Below are positions 1-7,264 of a stretch of 12,627 nucleotides of DNA, one piece after another (position 1 is the stretch's first letter; the number at the start of each line of letters is the position of its first letter). The translations under genes and the position numbers were made by a program. Source of the stretch: Thermoplasmata archaeon (GTDB lineage: Archaea; Thermoplasmatota; Thermoplasmata; UBA184); NCBI GenBank assembly GCA_030064695.1, contig JASHYV010000146.1, forward strand, positions 1-12,627, in the 5' to 3' direction. Under the pieces are notes generated by a model. The model searched no databases. It was given only the letters and a program-made list of their open reading frames with translations, and had not been told where the DNA came from.

Positions 1-888
1 GCCCGATGGCCCCGGACGCTCGTGATCCTGATCACGGGCTTCGCGACCGTCGAGACCGCGCTCGCGGCCATGAAGGACGGCGCGTTCGACTACATCCGCA
101 AGCCGTTCCGGGGAGAGCAGCTTCGGGCGGCGCTCGCGCTGGCCGCCCAGGAGCGCGAGTTCGAGTCCGGCGACGCGCGACCGCGCGAGCCGCTCCGGGA
201 GGCGCGTCAGCTCGCCTCGAGCGGAGCCCACGAGGTGCTGTTGATCGGCGAGGGGGCTCCGCGTCCGACGCCCCATCTGCACGTGGAGCCGCTCCCAGCG
301 CGGTCGCCGGCGGACCTGATCGCCAGCGTCGAGTCGTTCGTCGCGCGGTTCCCGAACGCCGCCGTCGTGATCTCGGAGGTCGAGCTCCTGGTCGAGCGGT
401 ACCGCCTCGAGGACGTCGTGTCGGCGCTCGATCGGGTGCGGGCGATCACCCAGGGTCACGGTCCACTGCGGGTGGGGTTCGACCCGTCGCGGGTGAGCGC
501 TTCGGCCGCCGTGGCGCTGGGCGGCGCGGTCGCCGGCGAGTCCACGCATGTCCTCTTCGAGGCGCTCGGGAGCCCGATCCGGCGCAAGGTGCTCGAGCGG
601 CTGGCCGAGGGCCCCGCCTCCTTCGGGGCGATCATGGCCGCCGTCGGCCTCGACGACTCGCCGAAGATGTCGTTCCATCTGCGCAAGCTCCTGGAGTCCG
701 GCCTGGTGCTCCACGAGGAGGACCGGTATCGCCTGACGCCACGGGGGCTCGCCGGCCACCGACTCCTCGTCGCGGCGACGTTCCTGCCGCCCGCCGGGGT
801 CGAGGACAACCTCGCGTTCCCGGGCGCATCGAGCTCGAGCCCCGACGCTCCGGATCGTGGGCGCCCGGCCGGTTCGCGCACCCCGTGA
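1..888 (+). CDS. Response-regulator receiver / DUF835-like / winged-helix regulator, 5' truncated
   Basis: Frame 1 is open from the first base to a TGA at 886-888, giving 295 visible residues; the start lies outside the window. Residues 7-36 are the C-terminal half of a receiver domain: the conserved switch Thr (T12 in LITG) and the conserved Lys (K34 in RKPF) are visible, while the phospho-acceptor Asp is off the edge. Residues about 75-180 resemble the DUF835 domain of archaeal signalling proteins (hydrophobic strand, ELLVERY, then a VGFDPS strand). Residues about 183-260 form an ArsR-like winged helix (LGSPIRRKVLERL, then SFHLRKLLESGLV). The likely role is a cytoplasmic phosphorylation-controlled transcription regulator, probably paired with an upstream histidine kinase not seen here. 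The GTG at 22 is inside the receiver and is not the start. The receiver and winged-helix calls are secure; DUF835 is a weaker match by pattern. Confidence 0.85.
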   Translation, partial: ARWPRTLVILITGFATVETALAAMKDGAFDYIRKPFRGEQLRAALALAAQEREFESGDARPREPLREARQLASSGAHEVLLIGEGAPRPTPHLHVEPLPARSPADLIASVESFVARFPNAAVVISEVELLVERYRLEDVVSALDRVRAITQGHGPLRVGFDPSRVSASAAVALGGAVAGESTHVLFEALGSPIRRKVLERLAEGPASFGAIMAAVGLDDSPKMSFHLRKLLESGLVLHEEDRYRLTPRGLAGHRLLVAATFLPPAGVEDNLAFPGASSSSPDAPDRGRPAGSRTP

Positions 889-945
889 GCCCCGGCCCCA
901 GCTCGCGCCCGAGCCGGGTCTCCGTCAACCGCGCTTGAGCAGCGG

Positions 946-953
946 TTCATAGT
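946..953 (+). promoter_or_regulatory. Possible TATA box for the GNAT gene
   Basis: TTCATAGT is the only AT-rich patch in the GC-rich gap 889-977 and is centred about 28 nt upstream of the ATG at 978. That spacing would give a nearly leaderless transcript, common in archaea. The match to a TATA consensus is poor. Confidence 0.25.
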
Positions 954-977
954 CCCGGCCGGACCGTCTCCCGGCCG

Positions 978-1592
978 ATGGGAGATCCGAGCCCGAAGGC
1001 CGATGAGGCGCCGCCCCCCGGGGAGAGGACGCGGGCGATGCTGCGCGACGGGACGCGCGTCCGGATCCGCTCCGTCCGCGCGGAGGACCGAAGCTCGCTC
1101 CTGGAGTTCCTCGAGACGGTCTCCCAGGATTCCCGCTCGCTCCGCTTCTTCTCCTGCCTCCGTACCGAGATGATCGTGCCGAGCCTCTTGGGCGACGACG
1201 CCGGAGCGGGCTGTGTGGCCGTCGTGATGGAGACCGACGACCGTACTCCCCCGCAGATCCTGGCCCATGCCGAGTACGTCCCGGATCCGAAGGATCGCTC
1301 CCGAGCGGAGGTCGCCTTCCTGGTCGCCGACACCTGGCAAGGGAAGGGCGCCGCGTCGCTGCTGCTGGGCCATCTCGCCCGGGTCGCGAGGGCAGCGGGC
1401 ATCGCCACGTTCGAGGCTTACACCGAGCGCGTCAACGCCGCGATGCTGGACGTGTTCCTGAACTCCGGGTTCCCGTGTGCCGTCTCCGTGCAGTTCGGGG
1501 AAGCCTTCGTGACCTTGGACCTGGCGGCGGGCCGGCGCCGATCGCCCGACCCATCGAGCCCCGTTCGAGAACGGTCCGCGGCCGCCCGCTAG
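978..1592 (+). CDS. GNAT-family N-acetyltransferase
   Basis: A 204-residue protein with one GNAT domain. RDGTRVRIRSVRAEDRSSL (about residues 23-41) followed by SLRFF is the pattern of GNAT domains found alone or at the end of protein-lysine acetyltransferases that modify acyl-CoA synthetases. The acetyl-CoA binding motif A is Q121-G-K-G-A-A, followed by helix residues SLLLGHLARVARAAGI; N144-AAMLDVFLNSGF is the usual motif B region. It should transfer acetyl from acetyl-CoA to an amine, but the substrate cannot be read from sequence. The last 25 residues are Arg/Ser/Pro-rich and probably disordered. The start could instead be ATG 1038, which places the family-typical LRDGTRVRIR at the N-terminus and has GGGGAGAGG upstream; ATG 978 fits a leaderless transcript. 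The ADH gene follows after 82 nt on the same strand. Confidence 0.85.
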   Translation: MGDPSPKADEAPPPGERTRAMLRDGTRVRIRSVRAEDRSSLLEFLETVSQDSRSLRFFSCLRTEMIVPSLLGDDAGAGCVAVVMETDDRTPPQILAHAEYVPDPKDRSRAEVAFLVADTWQGKGAASLLLGHLARVARAAGIATFEAYTERVNAAMLDVFLNSGFPCAVSVQFGEAFVTLDLAAGRRRSPDPSSPVRERSAAAR

Positions 1593-1674
1593 GACGCCCC
1601 CGCGTGGGCGGTCGCCCGTCAACTCCGGTTGAGCGGGCCTACATGTGGACCCGCGCGGCTCCCTCGGCGAGAGC

Positions 1675-2727
1675 ATGAAGACGTTCGTCATGCGAGCCGT
1701 GGGCCAGGTCGGCGTGATCGACAAGCCGGTGCCCGAGCCCGGACCGGACGACGCCATCGTCCGCACGACGGCGGCGCTCATCTGCACCTCGGACTCGCAC
1801 ACCGTGCGCGGCGCCATCGGTCCACGGAACGACCTGACGCTGGGGCACGAGTCGGTCGGCGTCGTCCATCGGCTGGGCTCCCACGTGCGGGGGTTCTCCG
1901 TCGGCCAGCGGGTGGCGGTGAACGCGATCACGCCGTGCTACGTCTGCCCGAACTGCCTGAGGGGATTCACGTCTCAGTGCACCGAGATGCTCGGCGGCTG
2001 GAAGTTCGCGAACGTCAAGGACGGCACCCTGGCCGAATACTTCCACGTGAACCAGGCGGCGGCGAACCTCGCCCCCATCCCCGACTCGGTCCCGGACGCC
2101 CAGGCGGTCTACGCGTGCGACATGATGTCGACCGGCTTCATGGCGGCGGAGCACGCCGCGATCCCGCTGGGCGGCCGCGTGGCCGTGTTCGGGGCCGGCC
2201 CCGTCGGCCTGATGGCGGTCGCGGGGGCGAAGCTGCTCGGGGCGAGCGAGATCTACGCTGTGGAGTCGGTCCCGCGGCGACAGCAACTGGCCCGCCAGTA
2301 CGGGGCCACGGACACGGTGGATTTCCGCACCACGGACGTCGTGGCGGCGATCCGACGGGCAACCGGGGACGTCGGCGTCGATGGCGCCATCGAGGCCCTG
2401 GGCGCGGAGGAGACGTTCATGAACGCCGTACGCGTGACGCGTCCCGGTGGGACGATCTCGAACGTGGGCTACCACGGCGAGGGGGACTTCGTGCGAATCC
2501 CCCGGCGGGAGTGGGGCGTCGGGATGGGCGATCAGACAATCCGCACCGGTCTCTGTCCGGGCGGGAACGAACGGATGGGGCGCCTGCTCCGGATCCTTCA
2601 GCGGGGCACGGTCGATCCGAACCCGATGACGACCCATCGCTTCCCGTTCTCGCGCATCGAGGAAGCGTTCGACCTCATGGACCGGAAGGCCGACGGGATC
2701 ATCAAGCCCCTCATCGAGTTCTCGTAG
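1675..2727 (+). CDS. Zinc-dependent alcohol dehydrogenase, T. brockii ADH-like (MDR superfamily)
   Basis: A 350-residue cytoplasmic dehydrogenase closely resembling the Thermoanaerobacter brockii secondary-alcohol dehydrogenase as I recall it, almost end to end (CTSDSHTV, GWKFANVKDG, GPVGLMAVAGAKL, GLCPGGNERMGRLL). Catalytic zinc ligands match: C37, H58 (with E59) and D149. Unlike the T. brockii enzyme, it keeps a four-Cys structural zinc site, C88-x2-C91-x2-C94-x7-C102. The Rossmann motif is GAGPVG. At the end of the second Rossmann strand it has E197-S-V, where the NADP-specific enzyme has Gly-Ser-Arg, so NAD is the likelier cofactor. It should interconvert secondary alcohols or related substrates with ketones. 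ATG 1675 is preferred because it aligns with family N-termini (MKxF); a GTG at 1645 would add ten unlikely residues. Confidence 0.92.
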   Translation: MKTFVMRAVGQVGVIDKPVPEPGPDDAIVRTTAALICTSDSHTVRGAIGPRNDLTLGHESVGVVHRLGSHVRGFSVGQRVAVNAITPCYVCPNCLRGFTSQCTEMLGGWKFANVKDGTLAEYFHVNQAAANLAPIPDSVPDAQAVYACDMMSTGFMAAEHAAIPLGGRVAVFGAGPVGLMAVAGAKLLGASEIYAVESVPRRQQLARQYGATDTVDFRTTDVVAAIRRATGDVGVDGAIEALGAEETFMNAVRVTRPGGTISNVGYHGEGDFVRIPRREWGVGMGDQTIRTGLCPGGNERMGRLLRILQRGTVDPNPMTTHRFPFSRIEEAFDLMDRKADGIIKPLIEFS

Positions 2728-2842
2728 CGAGACGCGGGCTCGCCCGATTCGGTCCCGGTGAGAGGGCGCTCCGTCGTGGGGGAGCATTATCCCGAATTCG
2801 CGTCGCGGCGGCGAGCACATCGACCTCAGGAGCTGGCGCGCA

Positions 2843-3310
2843 CTACTTCGGACGCCCGTACGTGCCGAGGTAGGTGGCCGTTGCGACGATGCGAGACCGG
2901 ATGGCCTCCTGGAGGGTGAGGGCGGTCAGCCCCGGCGACGAGGCGGTCGTCCCCGAGAGCGCGTAGAGGTGGAGGATGTACCGGTGAGGCTTGCCGGCCG
3001 GAGGCGACGGTCCCTGATATCCGACCTCGTTCCAGCTGTTGCGACCCTGCCGGGCGCCGTCGGGCAAGACGTCGGTCCGCGGCAGGCCTTCCGGAAGCTC
3101 GCGCGTGGCTCCCGGGATATCGTAGAGGACCCAGTGCACCCAGGTCCCCCCGGGGGCGTCCGGGTCGTCGAACACCAACGCGAAGGACTTGACTCCGGGT
3201 GGAACGTCGGTGAACTGGATCTTCGGGGAGCGATCCGGGCCGTCGGCCGTGAACGCCACCGGAATTCGTCCGCCGGGCTCCCATCCCAGAGATCGCACCG
3301 CGAGCGCCAT
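2843..3310 (-). CDS. YbhB/YbcL-family (PEBP-like) protein
   Basis: A 155-residue protein of normal family length. Both signature blocks of phosphatidylethanolamine-binding-like proteins are intact: FDDPDAPGGTWVHWVLYDIP (residues about 47-66) and GYQGPSPPAGKPHRY (about 97-111) followed by HLYAL, which together line the anion-binding pocket. No signal peptide or membrane segment is visible, so it is cytoplasmic. Bacterial and archaeal members lack an agreed biochemical role, and no substrate is proposed. It starts 25 nt after the PIN gene on the same strand and is probably the last gene of the sod operon. Its 3' end faces the ADH gene across a 115-nt convergent gap in which no clear terminator is seen. 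Confidence 0.9.
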   Translation of the reverse strand: MALAVRSLGWEPGGRIPVAFTADGPDRSPKIQFTDVPPGVKSFALVFDDPDAPGGTWVHWVLYDIPGATRELPEGLPRTDVLPDGARQGRNSWNEVGYQGPSPPAGKPHRYILHLYALSGTTASSPGLTALTLQEAIRSRIVATATYLGTYGRPK

Positions 3311-3335
3311 GCGTACTTCGCACTCCCAACCGGGC

Positions 3336-3722
3336 TCAATAGGATTCTCGGACCAGACCGGGGACGTGCTCGAAGCTCGGGTTCCGGGAGATCACGATCT
3401 GCCCGCGTTGTCGCGCCGACGCGGCCACGAAGAGCTCCACACCGGTCAGCCCTCGGCCGACTCGAGCGAGTTCTTGGGCGATTTCCGCCGCGTAGCGAAC
3501 GGACTCCGAATCGATGTCCAAGTTCTCCGTGGCCTCCAAGACCTCCGAAGCGCGCTGACGAAACCCGGCGTCGCGGTCCGCCGAGTGGGCCAGCACGGCC
3601 GCCCGCGCGGCGACCGAGAGGTAGAGAGGCTCCCGGTCCCCACGCAACTGCCGGAGTCGGGACAACGCCGAGGGCAGTTCCCCCGCGCAATCTAGCACGA
3701 AGCCCGCGTCCAAGCTCGCCAT
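3336..3722 (-). CDS. PIN-domain-like protein with degenerate active site
   Basis: A 128-residue protein starting MASLDAGFVLD and ending with the PIN C-terminal pattern ELFVAASARQRGQIVISRN followed by a VPGL strand. The fold pattern is that of VapC-type PIN ribonucleases, but only the first acidic residue (D5) is clearly kept. The usual helix Glu (the E of a TxxE motif) aligns with A42, the third acidic position is E96 instead of Asp, and the last acidic site after SRN is Ser (N114 retained). Nuclease activity is therefore doubtful. The gene begins 20 nt after the sod stop and ends 25 nt before the YbhB gene, so cotranscription is likely. No VapB-like antitoxin gene fits beside it. The same frame stays open further upstream inside sod, but that part is antisense-like low-complexity sequence and the ATG at 3722 starts the domain exactly. 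Confidence 0.72.
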   Translation of the reverse strand: MASLDAGFVLDCAGELPSALSRLRQLRGDREPLYLSVAARAAVLAHSADRDAGFRQRASEVLEATENLDIDSESVRYAAEIAQELARVGRGLTGVELFVAASARQRGQIVISRNPSFEHVPGLVRESY

Positions 3723-3742
3723 GGAGCGTGTGACCCGGTCGA

Positions 3743-4393
3743 CTAGCGCATCGCGGGCGAGGGCCGTCCGTTGAGGACCACGTTGAGCCGACGGTTCGCT
3801 TCCTCCCAGTTCAGATTCGCGAGGAAGACCTGGACGTACGTCGCCTTGTCGGTACCGTAGTCGATCGCGTAGGCGTGCTCCCAGCAGTCCAGTGCGATCA
3901 CCACGTCCTGCGAAATCGCGGGTACGTTGATGCTGTGCTCGTTGATGACCCAGTTGTGGAGTTGCCCCCTCACCTGATCGTAGGTCACGAGGACCCAGCC
4001 CGGCGTCGACGCCGCATCGGCCTTGGTCTCGGCCTGCCACTTCTCGATCGATCCGAATGAGGTCTTGAGCAAGGAACGGAACTGGTCGTCCGGCTCGTTC
4101 ACCGGCTCGAGGTTCTCGAAGTAGGCCTTGTGGAGGTAGCTCCCGTTGTAGGCGACGATCTCCCGCCGCTTCAGTTCGCTGAACGCGCCGTAGCTGAAGT
4201 TGGAGTTCTTCTGGAGGATGTCCGGCTCGGCGTCGAGCTTCGCCTTGAACTCGGCGAGACGCTGCTCGATCTCGTTCAGCTTACGGACGTAGCCTTCGTA
4301 GAGACCTAGGTGGGCCTTGATCTGCTTCGGGGTCAGACCCTTGATCGTCCCTTCGGATAGGAGTTTCGAGAAGTCTCGCACCTTGTGCTCCAT
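3743..4393 (-). CDS. Superoxide dismutase, Fe/Mn family
   Basis: A 216-residue enzyme that converts superoxide to oxygen and hydrogen peroxide in the cytoplasm. Candidate metal ligands are H28 (AHLGLYEGYV), H88 (YLHKAYFENL), D169 and H173 in the diagnostic DCWEHAY motif. The family Trp-containing strand is present as TPGWVLV (131-137). The first ligand region differs from classical enzymes: H28 is seven residues before the YV tyrosine rather than eight, and Y32 sits where the classical second-sphere His is found. This looks like a distinct branch sharing H-x3-Y-x2-YV. Fe versus Mn cannot be assigned. ATG 4393 is chosen over an in-frame GTG at 4432 because a GGAG lies 7 nt upstream of the ATG. 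It is the first gene of a probable three-gene operon with the PIN and YbhB genes. Confidence 0.93.
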   Translation of the reverse strand: MEHKVRDFSKLLSEGTIKGLTPKQIKAHLGLYEGYVRKLNEIEQRLAEFKAKLDAEPDILQKNSNFSYGAFSELKRREIVAYNGSYLHKAYFENLEPVNEPDDQFRSLLKTSFGSIEKWQAETKADAASTPGWVLVTYDQVRGQLHNWVINEHSINVPAISQDVVIALDCWEHAYAIDYGTDKATYVQVFLANLNWEEANRRLNVVLNGRPSPAMR

Positions 4394-4475
4394 ACGTCTG
4401 CTCCGATGGGCCCCCGGGCCGCAGTCGGGCACTCGGTGGGCCCGGCTCCGCCTTGGACCGCCCGGTGGACCTCCC

Positions 4476-4515
4476 CAATCGATTTAAGCTTATGTCGTTT
4501 ACAAAATTCGTATTC
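4476..4515. promoter_or_regulatory. Divergent promoter region between sod and aCPSF1
   Basis: The 266-nt gap between the two divergent starts is GC-rich except for this block. It holds an 8-bp perfect palindrome, TAAGCTTA (4485-4492), then GTCGTTTACAAAATTCGTAT. On the minus strand CTTAAATC preceded by ACATAAG has the look of a TATA box with an upstream BRE-like purine tract, giving a start near 4460 and a leader of about 65 nt for sod. On the plus strand the ACAAAATTCGTATT stretch could serve aCPSF1 with a leader over 100 nt. Nothing else was recognised in the gap. Confidence 0.5.
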
Positions 4516-4651
4516 CCACGAGTCGAGACCTGATTCGTCCGCCGAGGCGGTCGGAGCGGTGCGATCGGCTCGGTTGGATGGGCCATCGGGTCTGCGGTCG
4601 CGCTGGCTCGCGCTGCAGGTCGAGCGGACGAGGATCTCCCCAGCCGGTTAC

Positions 4652-4656
4652 GGAGG
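4652..4656 (+). promoter_or_regulatory. Ribosome binding site of aCPSF1
   Basis: GGAGG lies only 3 nt before the GTG at 4660. The motif is strong but the spacing is shorter than usual. It still favours this GTG, since the encoded N-terminus aligns with the start of the family KH region. Confidence 0.5.
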
Positions 4657-4659
4657 CAA

Positions 4660-6564
4660 GTGAGCGAGGACACACTGATCGAACAGGCCCGGACTGCGCT
4701 GGCCGACTTACTGTCGCCCGGCGTGGTCGTCGGCGACATCGAGCTGGAAGGGCCGCAGGTCGTCCTCTACACGAAGCAGTTGGATTCGTTCCTGTCGGAC
4801 GGCGAGCTGGTCCGGCAGATCGCGCAACGGCTGCACCGACGCGTCGTCGTGCGGGGGGACCCCGAGAGTTTGATCGATCCCAAGGCGGCGGAGGCGGCCG
4901 TCCGGGCGACGGTTCCTGGCGAGGCCGAACTCAACCAGATGTTCTTCGAGCCCGAGACCGGCCAGGTCACGATCGAGGCGGGAAATCCCGGCGTCGTCAT
5001 CGGCCGGGGCGGCTCCGTTCTCAACGAGCTGAAGCGCAAGATCGGCTGGGTCCCGACGGTCGTCCGCACCCCTCCCATTCCCTCGAAGACGGTCGAGGAG
5101 GTACGGGTCCATCTCCGGAACTCGTTGGACGACCGCCGCGCCTTCCTCAAGAAGGTTGGCTCCCGGATCGCGCGCGACCCTCTCCCGGAGCCCCTGTGGG
5201 GTCGCGCCACCGCTCTCGGCGGATTCCGGGAGGTCGGCCGCAGCGCCTGCCTCCTGACCACCCCCAACTCCAAGGTGCTGATCGACTGCGGCATCGACCC
5301 CGGCTCGGAGCGGACCCCCTTCTTCAACGCCCCCGAGCTCCTCCCGCTCGACTCGCTCGACGCGGTGGTCGTCACGCACGCCCACCTCGATCACTGCGGT
5401 CTTGTCCCGGTCCTGCTCAAGTACGGGTACAAGGGACCGGTCTACTGCACGGCTCCGACTCGCGACCTGATGACGCTCATGCTGCTCGACGCGATCAAGG
5501 TCGTCAACCAGGAGGCTCGTCGGGGCTTGTACGACTCCGCGCACGTCCGGGAGCTCGTCTGGAGGACGATTCCGCTCCGCTGGGGCGAGACCACGGACAT
5601 CGCGCCGGACCTCCGGCTCACGCTCTACAATGCCGGCCACATCCTGGGCTCGTCGATCTGCCACTTTCACGTGGGGCAAGGCGACCACAACATCGCCTTC
5701 ACCGGCGACATGAAGTACGAGCGCACGTGGCTCTTCGATGCGGCGAACACCCGGTTCCCTCGCCTCGACAGCCTCGTCATCGAGTCGACCTACGGAGGGG
5801 CGCGCAACGTCCAGCCCAGCCGCCAACAGGCCACCCACGAATTCTGTGCGTACGCCAGCGCGGTGCTGGGCCGAGGGGGCAAGCTCCTCGTCCCGGTCTT
5901 CGCCGTGGGACGGTCCCAGGAGATGATGCTGGTGCTGGAGCAGGGCATGCGGGAGGGCAAGGTCCCGAAGGTCCCCGTCTATCTGGACGGCATGATCTTC
6001 GAGGCGACCGCGATCCATACCGCCTACCCCGAGTATCTGAACACCCAGCTCCGCACGCAGATCTTCCAACAGGGCGACAGTCCGTTCCTCTCGGAGATCT
6101 TCCGTCGGATCGACTCCCCCCACATGCGATCGGAGGTGCTGGACGCCCCCGAGCCCTGCGTCGTGCTCGCGACCTCGGGCATGATGAGCGGAGGGCCGGT
6201 GATGGAATACTTCCGGGGCTGGGCCCCGAACGCGACGAACGCGCTCTTGTTCGTGGGCTATCAGGCCGAGGGGACCTTCGGTCGGCGCTTGCAGCGGGGA
6301 CTCTCCGAGACCACGTACGTCGACGGCGGGAGGACGGTGTCGGTGCCGGTCCGGCTTGAGGTCGCCACGATCGAAGGGTTCTCCGGACATTCGGATCGGA
6401 ACCAACTGATGGGGTACGTCGGCCATCTCGAACCCCGGCCCCGACAGATCCTGGTCAACCATGGCGAAGAGTCCCGGGTCTTGGACCTGGCCGCGAGCCT
6501 GCATCGGCGATATGGGATCAACACCCAAGCCCCGGTCAATCTGGAAGCCGTCCGATTTCTTTGA
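4660..6564 (+). CDS. aCPSF1/FttA: KH-domain beta-CASP ribonuclease, transcription termination factor
   Basis: A 634-residue archaeal homologue of CPSF73. Order: N-terminal KH-like region (about 1-70), second KH domain with GRGG loop (G115-G118), metallo-beta-lactamase core, inserted beta-CASP domain, and C-terminal core return. Zinc and catalytic residues are intact: H240-A-H-L-D-H245, D350 in FTGDMK, the beta-CASP block ATSGMMSGGP (504-513), H577 in SGHSD and H601 in VNHGEE. In Methanococcus and Thermococcus this protein cleaves nascent RNA at U-rich sites and drives transcription termination (established knowledge). It works as a dimer with RNA polymerase in the cytoplasm. Length and motifs are normal. 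It starts with GTG after a close GGAGG and is divergent from sod. The 3' end faces nikR across 133 nt that hold no gene; only a small AT patch (GATAACGTTTAG, 6676-6687) stands out there. Confidence 0.96.
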   Translation: MSEDTLIEQARTALADLLSPGVVVGDIELEGPQVVLYTKQLDSFLSDGELVRQIAQRLHRRVVVRGDPESLIDPKAAEAAVRATVPGEAELNQMFFEPETGQVTIEAGNPGVVIGRGGSVLNELKRKIGWVPTVVRTPPIPSKTVEEVRVHLRNSLDDRRAFLKKVGSRIARDPLPEPLWGRATALGGFREVGRSACLLTTPNSKVLIDCGIDPGSERTPFFNAPELLPLDSLDAVVVTHAHLDHCGLVPVLLKYGYKGPVYCTAPTRDLMTLMLLDAIKVVNQEARRGLYDSAHVRELVWRTIPLRWGETTDIAPDLRLTLYNAGHILGSSICHFHVGQGDHNIAFTGDMKYERTWLFDAANTRFPRLDSLVIESTYGGARNVQPSRQQATHEFCAYASAVLGRGGKLLVPVFAVGRSQEMMLVLEQGMREGKVPKVPVYLDGMIFEATAIHTAYPEYLNTQLRTQIFQQGDSPFLSEIFRRIDSPHMRSEVLDAPEPCVVLATSGMMSGGPVMEYFRGWAPNATNALLFVGYQAEGTFGRRLQRGLSETTYVDGGRTVSVPVRLEVATIEGFSGHSDRNQLMGYVGHLEPRPRQILVNHGEESRVLDLAASLHRRYGINTQAPVNLEAVRFL

Positions 6565-6697
6565 GCCGCGCGGCGGCCGGCTCCGCGGTGCGGAGGGACG
6601 GAACCGCCCCGACCGTCGGGCGGATCGCGATCGCGTGGTCCCACTGGAGACGGCGTGGCCACCCGCTGCGACGTCGATAACGTTTAGGCCGGCGGTC

Positions 6698-7264
6698 TTA
6701 GGTCTGGGACCTTCGCGCCTCGGGTGGGGCTCGTAGGAGCCGCGCCTCGTGCGGGTGTCGATGTCCGGTCGATCCCCCCGCCACGACCGGGGTCCCGAGC
6801 GAATATCGTCCGAAGGCGATGCCCTTCACGCCCCGCAGATCCTCGGCCGCGTTCACGACTTCCTCTCGCTTACCCGCCAGACCGATGAGCTGCATGCAGG
6901 AGCCGCCCTCCAAGTGGACATGAGAGGACGATCGGACATGCTCTCCCCATCGGTGCTCGACGGCCGTCAGCCGTCGGAGCACATTGGGGGCGTCGTGGCG
7001 GTAGATGAGCAGTACGCTGGCCACGGAATCGGAGTCGGGATCTCCGAGCTCGTGCTCGGCGAGCTCCTTCCGTATCAGGGCCCGGATGGCCTCCGAGCGG
7101 CTGGCGGAGTTCCGCTCGCGAACCCACCCGTCCAAGAGCGCGAGGAGGTCCGGCTCGAGAGAGACACCCAGTCGGACCACGTACCGATCCTTTTGCTTCC
7201 GGCCTCGCGGCGACCCCGAACGGGCACCGGCGGCGCCGTCCGCTCGGCGCTCGTCTCTCGGCAT
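6698..7264 (-). CDS. nikR: NikR nickel-responsive transcriptional regulator
   Basis: A 188-residue ribbon-helix-helix plus ACT-like regulator. Residues about 27-68 are the DNA-binding ribbon-helix-helix (RLGVSLEPDLLALLD, then RSEAIRALIRKEL). The nickel site is complete: H104, H115, H117 and C123 align with the four ligands of E. coli NikR (H76, H87, H89, C95) with identical spacing. As a tetramer with Ni bound it should repress nickel uptake; the permease gene lies divergently 59 nt away, which strongly supports this. The protein is about 50 residues longer than usual: a basic N-terminal tail (residues 1-26, PRGRKQKDR) and a C-terminal tail of about 30 residues containing GHRHPHE. A shorter start is possible, but no ATG lies nearer the domain; ATG 7264 is used. 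Confidence 0.93.
   Translation of the reverse strand: MPRDERRADGAAGARSGSPRGRKQKDRYVVRLGVSLEPDLLALLDGWVRERNSASRSEAIRALIRKELAEHELGDPDSDSVASVLLIYRHDAPNVLRRLTAVEHRWGEHVRSSSHVHLEGGSCMQLIGLAGKREEVVNAAEDLRGVKGIAFGRYSLGTPVVAGGSTGHRHPHEARLLRAPPEARRSQT

Noticed and set aside
456..1931. A 491-codon minus-strand frame spanning three plus-strand genes
   Set aside because: Compositionally a shadow frame crossing unrelated genes and their intergenic gaps.
3723..4040. Upstream extension of the PIN protein to a 234-residue product
   Set aside because: The added part is antisense-like, overlapping sod out of frame on the same strand, and the PIN domain starts exactly at ATG 3722.
4394..4432. Longer superoxide dismutase from GTG 4432
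   Set aside because: ATG 4393 has a GGAG at 7-nt spacing and gives a family-like N-terminus; the extra 13 residues look non-coding.
4708..6528. A 606-codon antisense frame over aCPSF1, and a similar 393-codon frame (1639-2820) over the alcohol dehydrogenase
   Set aside because: The opposite strand carries unmistakable conserved enzymes; these translations are low-complexity and have no recognisable motif.
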